NCBI RefSeq assembly: GCF_001611675.1 | Contig: NZ_CP014766.1 | Location: 124,001-188,000 of the forward strand | From: Pontibacter akesuensis | Lineage (GTDB): Bacteria > Bacteroidota > Bacteroidia > Cytophagales > Hymenobacteraceae | Direction of reading: 5' to 3' | Length of the DNA: 64,000 bases | In this document: in pieces, positions 62,188 through 64,000 of the stretch | Layout of the letters: each line of letters begins with the position of its first letter | Numbering within the stretch: the first letter of the stretch is position 1 | Made by a program: the position numbers and the translations under genes | The notes under the pieces: generated by a model | Told to the model about the DNA's origin: nothing | Database searches by the model: none | What the model saw: only the letters and a program-made list of their open reading frames with translations

Positions 62188-62994
62188 CTAGACTAAAAGT
62201 CGGTAAACCTGAAGGATTGCTCTGTTCAGGATAAAATAAAGATTATGCTTAAAGATAAAAAAAGTATCTGAACCTATGCCATTTAAACTGCTGCCAAGTT
62301 GCACTTGCAGTAGCAAATTTCCGTCCAAGTTAAATACGGCTAGTTCATTGCGCAACTTTCCGTCCGGCTCGGCAACATAGAAACTAACCACAAACCCTGC
62401 CTCAGTTTCGGCATATTCCAAGGCCTGCACCACCACCTCGCCTAACTGAGCCTCTACAAAGGCTTTCACCTGCCCGAAATACTCCTCCCCTTCCCGGTAC
62501 AGTGCCGGGTATTGGCAATCGGCGTAGCGGCTGATTGTATGCTGCGCTACCGCCGTAGCTGCCTCCTGCTGACTCATCCTTCGGCCCGTTTGCGTGCCGC
62601 TCAAAGGGTCGAGTACCTGCAGCGGCTTTTCTGGCTGCGCCGGGTCGTAAGCCAGCAAACCTGCAGCAGCAAGACCATAATAGGCTACATCGGAATGCTC
62701 CCATACTTTTAGACCAGATCCCGACGAAACTGCCAGGATGCCCAGGTGCTGCCCCAGCTTTCGGTTACCATACCCGTGCAAGTATAAGCAGCCGTGCTCC
62801 GCCTCTTCCAGCCCCTGCCACCACGCCTGCGCCTGTGGCCGCTTCAGTTGCTTTAAAGTATGGTTTTCGGTATTCAGCGTGTAAAAATAAGTCAGCAGTA
62901 CATCCGGGTCGCGCACCTCCAAGGCCAGGTGGCTTGTGGTGCTGTCGAGCCGAATACGCCACACAGGCGCACCGAAATCGTATTTAAATACCAA
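62188..62994 (-). CDS. Lineage-specific protein, possibly DUF4905-like
   Basis: A 268-residue soluble protein of unknown function. It begins with TTG at 62994 (VFKYDFGAPVWRIRLD); no in-frame ATG precedes it. The sequence shows repeated beta-strand-like segments (LYLHGYGNRKLGQHLGILAV, GLLAYDPAQPEKPLQVLDP), suggestive of a beta-propeller-like fold, and ends in FIFKHNLYFILNRAILQVY. I recall similar Cytophagales proteins named DUF4905 but cannot verify this. It is coupled to the LysM gene and divergent from the NfeD-type gene. Confidence 0.72.
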   Translation of the reverse strand: MVFKYDFGAPVWRIRLDSTTSHLALEVRDPDVLLTYFYTLNTENHTLKQLKRPQAQAWWQGLEEAEHGCLYLHGYGNRKLGQHLGILAVSSGSGLKVWEHSDVAYYGLAAAGLLAYDPAQPEKPLQVLDPLSGTQTGRRMSQQEAATAVAQHTISRYADCQYPALYREGEEYFGQVKAFVEAQLGEVVVQALEYAETEAGFVVSFYVAEPDGKLRNELAVFNLDGNLLLQVQLGSSLNGIGSDTFFIFKHNLYFILNRAILQVYRLLV

Positions 62995-63060
62995 GGGTAT
63001 GATAAGCTTTTAAATTTTGGTATATTATCTGCTGAAATGGTTTATTACCACCTGCAATTT

Positions 63061-64000
63061 ATGAAAATCAACCCAAAGCGTCAGCATTCATTTTTCATGT
63101 ATCTGCTGCTGTGCCTGCTATTCTTCCCACTCGTATCTTTTGCCCAGCAAGCAAAGGAAAAGGTGTTTATCATGGAGGTGGGCGCCGAGATAGACCCACG
63201 CACCAACCGCTACACTGAACTGGCTTTTGAGGCAGCCACCGAGGCAGGCGCCGACCATGTGCTGCTGGTGCTCGACACATTTGGTGGTGCGTTGAACGAC
63301 GCGGACGAGATAAGAAAGCGCATTCTGGAGTATCCGAAACCTGTATATGTTTTCATCGATAAAAACGCAGCCTCGGCGGGTGCCCTTATCTCCCTGGCCT
63401 GCGACAGCATTTACATGGCACCGGGCGCAAACATAGGCGCTGCCACCGTGGTAGGCGCCGACGGACAGGCGGCCCCGGGCAAATACCAAAGTTACATGCG
63501 CTCGATTATGCGCTCCACGGCAGAGGCAAACGGACGAAACCCGCATTTGGCCGAGGCCATGGTGGAAGCCAGCGTAGACAGCACCCTTTCAGCCGGACAG
63601 GTGCTGACCCTTACCACAAGTGAGGCCATCAAGTATGGCTTCTGTGATGGCGTTGCCACCAATGTAGCGGGTGTGCTAGAGCAACTGAACCTGCAGGATG
63701 CGGAGATCATCCGATACGAGCTTAGCACCGCCGACAGAATCATCTCTTTTTTCCTGAATCCCTTTATCAGCGGCATTTTGCTGCTTGTCATAGTCGGTGG
63801 TTTATACTTTGAGTTGCAGACACCCGGCATCGGTTTCCCACTGCTGGCGGCCATCGTGGCGGGCGTACTCTACCTGGTGCCCTACTACCTGAACGGTCTG
63901 GCTGAAAATTGGGAAATTCTGATGTTCGTTGCTGGCATTATCCTCATCATGCTGGAGGTATTCGTTATACCGGGTTTTGGTATTGCGGGCATCAGCGGTA
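63061..64000 (+). CDS. NfeD-family membrane serine protease (ClpP-like), 3' end outside the window
   Basis: The frame is open from the ATG at 63061 to the window end (313 residues seen). In-frame ATGs at 63037 and 63097 are alternatives; 63061 or 63097 gives a signal peptide (MYLLLCLLFFPLVSFAQQ). Seen: LVLDTFGGALNDADEIR (ClpP-class oxyanion region), IDKNAASAGALISLACD (catalytic Ser) and GADGQAAPGKYQSYMRSIM (catalytic Lys candidate), then membrane helices from about residue 230. Known: NfeD long forms cleave membrane proteins such as stomatins with a Ser-Lys dyad; a stomatin gene often follows. The rest is outside. Confidence 0.9.
   Translation, partial: MKINPKRQHSFFMYLLLCLLFFPLVSFAQQAKEKVFIMEVGAEIDPRTNRYTELAFEAATEAGADHVLLVLDTFGGALNDADEIRKRILEYPKPVYVFIDKNAASAGALISLACDSIYMAPGANIGAATVVGADGQAAPGKYQSYMRSIMRSTAEANGRNPHLAEAMVEASVDSTLSAGQVLTLTTSEAIKYGFCDGVATNVAGVLEQLNLQDAEIIRYELSTADRIISFFLNPFISGILLLVIVGGLYFELQTPGIGFPLLAAIVAGVLYLVPYYLNGLAENWEILMFVAGIILIMLEVFVIPGFGIAGISG

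Noticed and set aside
4610..63812. AAGTATA enrichment as simple Lys-Tyr codon bias
   Set aside because: The word appears in all three codon phases, on both strands of genes, in spacers and in terminator stems, which codon preference cannot produce.
1..64000. CRISPR arrays, insertion sequences, integrases, phage genes, rRNA
   Set aside because: No regularly spaced repeats and no transposase, recombinase, phage or rRNA signature was seen in either strand.

Overview
The window looks like chromosomal DNA of a Bacteroidota bacterium, most likely a Cytophagales/Hymenobacteraceae member such as Pontibacter (an inference from protein flavour, not a search). The reasons are: promoter-like elements of the Bacteroidota TTG-N17..23-TAnnTTTG type, few recognisable Shine-Dalgarno sequences, several TTG/GTG starts, the Bacteroidota-type N-terminal domain of an RluA-like protein, a type I AnsA, and the yceD-rpmF-plsX-fabH block.

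Layout. Positions 1-15.9 kb (+ strand) are an exopolysaccharide locus. It holds the end of an initiating sugar-phosphate transferase, a half-length TolC-like outer-membrane protein, a Wzc/GumC-like co-polymerase with a damaged kinase motif, an O-antigen polymerase/ligase, five glycosyltransferases, an acetyltransferase, a WzxC-type flippase, a protein of unknown function and a PRTase-HAD fusion. Positions 16.0-19.4 kb (- strand) are a compact redox operon: a GMC oxidoreductase, a small Tat-exported partner and an HTTM-like membrane protein. Positions 19.8-26.8 kb carry two paralogous GT39 (ArnT-like) transferases facing away from each other around a GT2, a UbiA-type polyprenyl-phosphate phosphoribosyltransferase, a HAD phosphatase and a GtrA flippase. 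This reads as a polyprenyl-phosphate-pentose donor pathway. Positions 26.9-39.4 kb hold a GT4, a secreted or membrane-anchored clan-A glycoside hydrolase, and a minus-strand operon of an ABC (Wzm/Wzt) exporter, five GT2 enzymes, a methyltransferase and a polysaccharide deacetylase. Two different polymer export routes therefore lie side by side.

From 39.9 kb on the content becomes core-like: an RluA-family N-terminal domain that has lost its catalytic half, tRNA-Ser(GGA) with a perfect terminator, asparaginase, TatD, a GT2/deacetylase pair, a SpoIIE-type phosphatase, an OppC-like permease, a small winged-helix-like protein, another GT2, a YbhN-type membrane protein, ruvC, a HIT protein, greA, a 2-hydroxyacid dehydrogenase, mgtE, rsmA, pepA, pdxA, yceD-rpmF-plsX-fabH, a LysM/RlpA-like protein, a lineage-specific protein and the start of an NfeD-type membrane serine protease.

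The most striking signal belongs to no gene. The 7-mer AAGTATA (or TATACTT) occurs about 90 times by eye, against roughly 8 expected. It is found in all reading frames, on both strands and between genes, and as inverted pairs in terminator stems. That is how DNA uptake sequences behave in Neisseria and Haemophilus. Other items of note are an intrinsic terminator in the greA leader, a dispersed inverted-repeat element at about 50.2-50.75 and 61.0-61.1 kb, and a likely leaderless ruvC mRNA.
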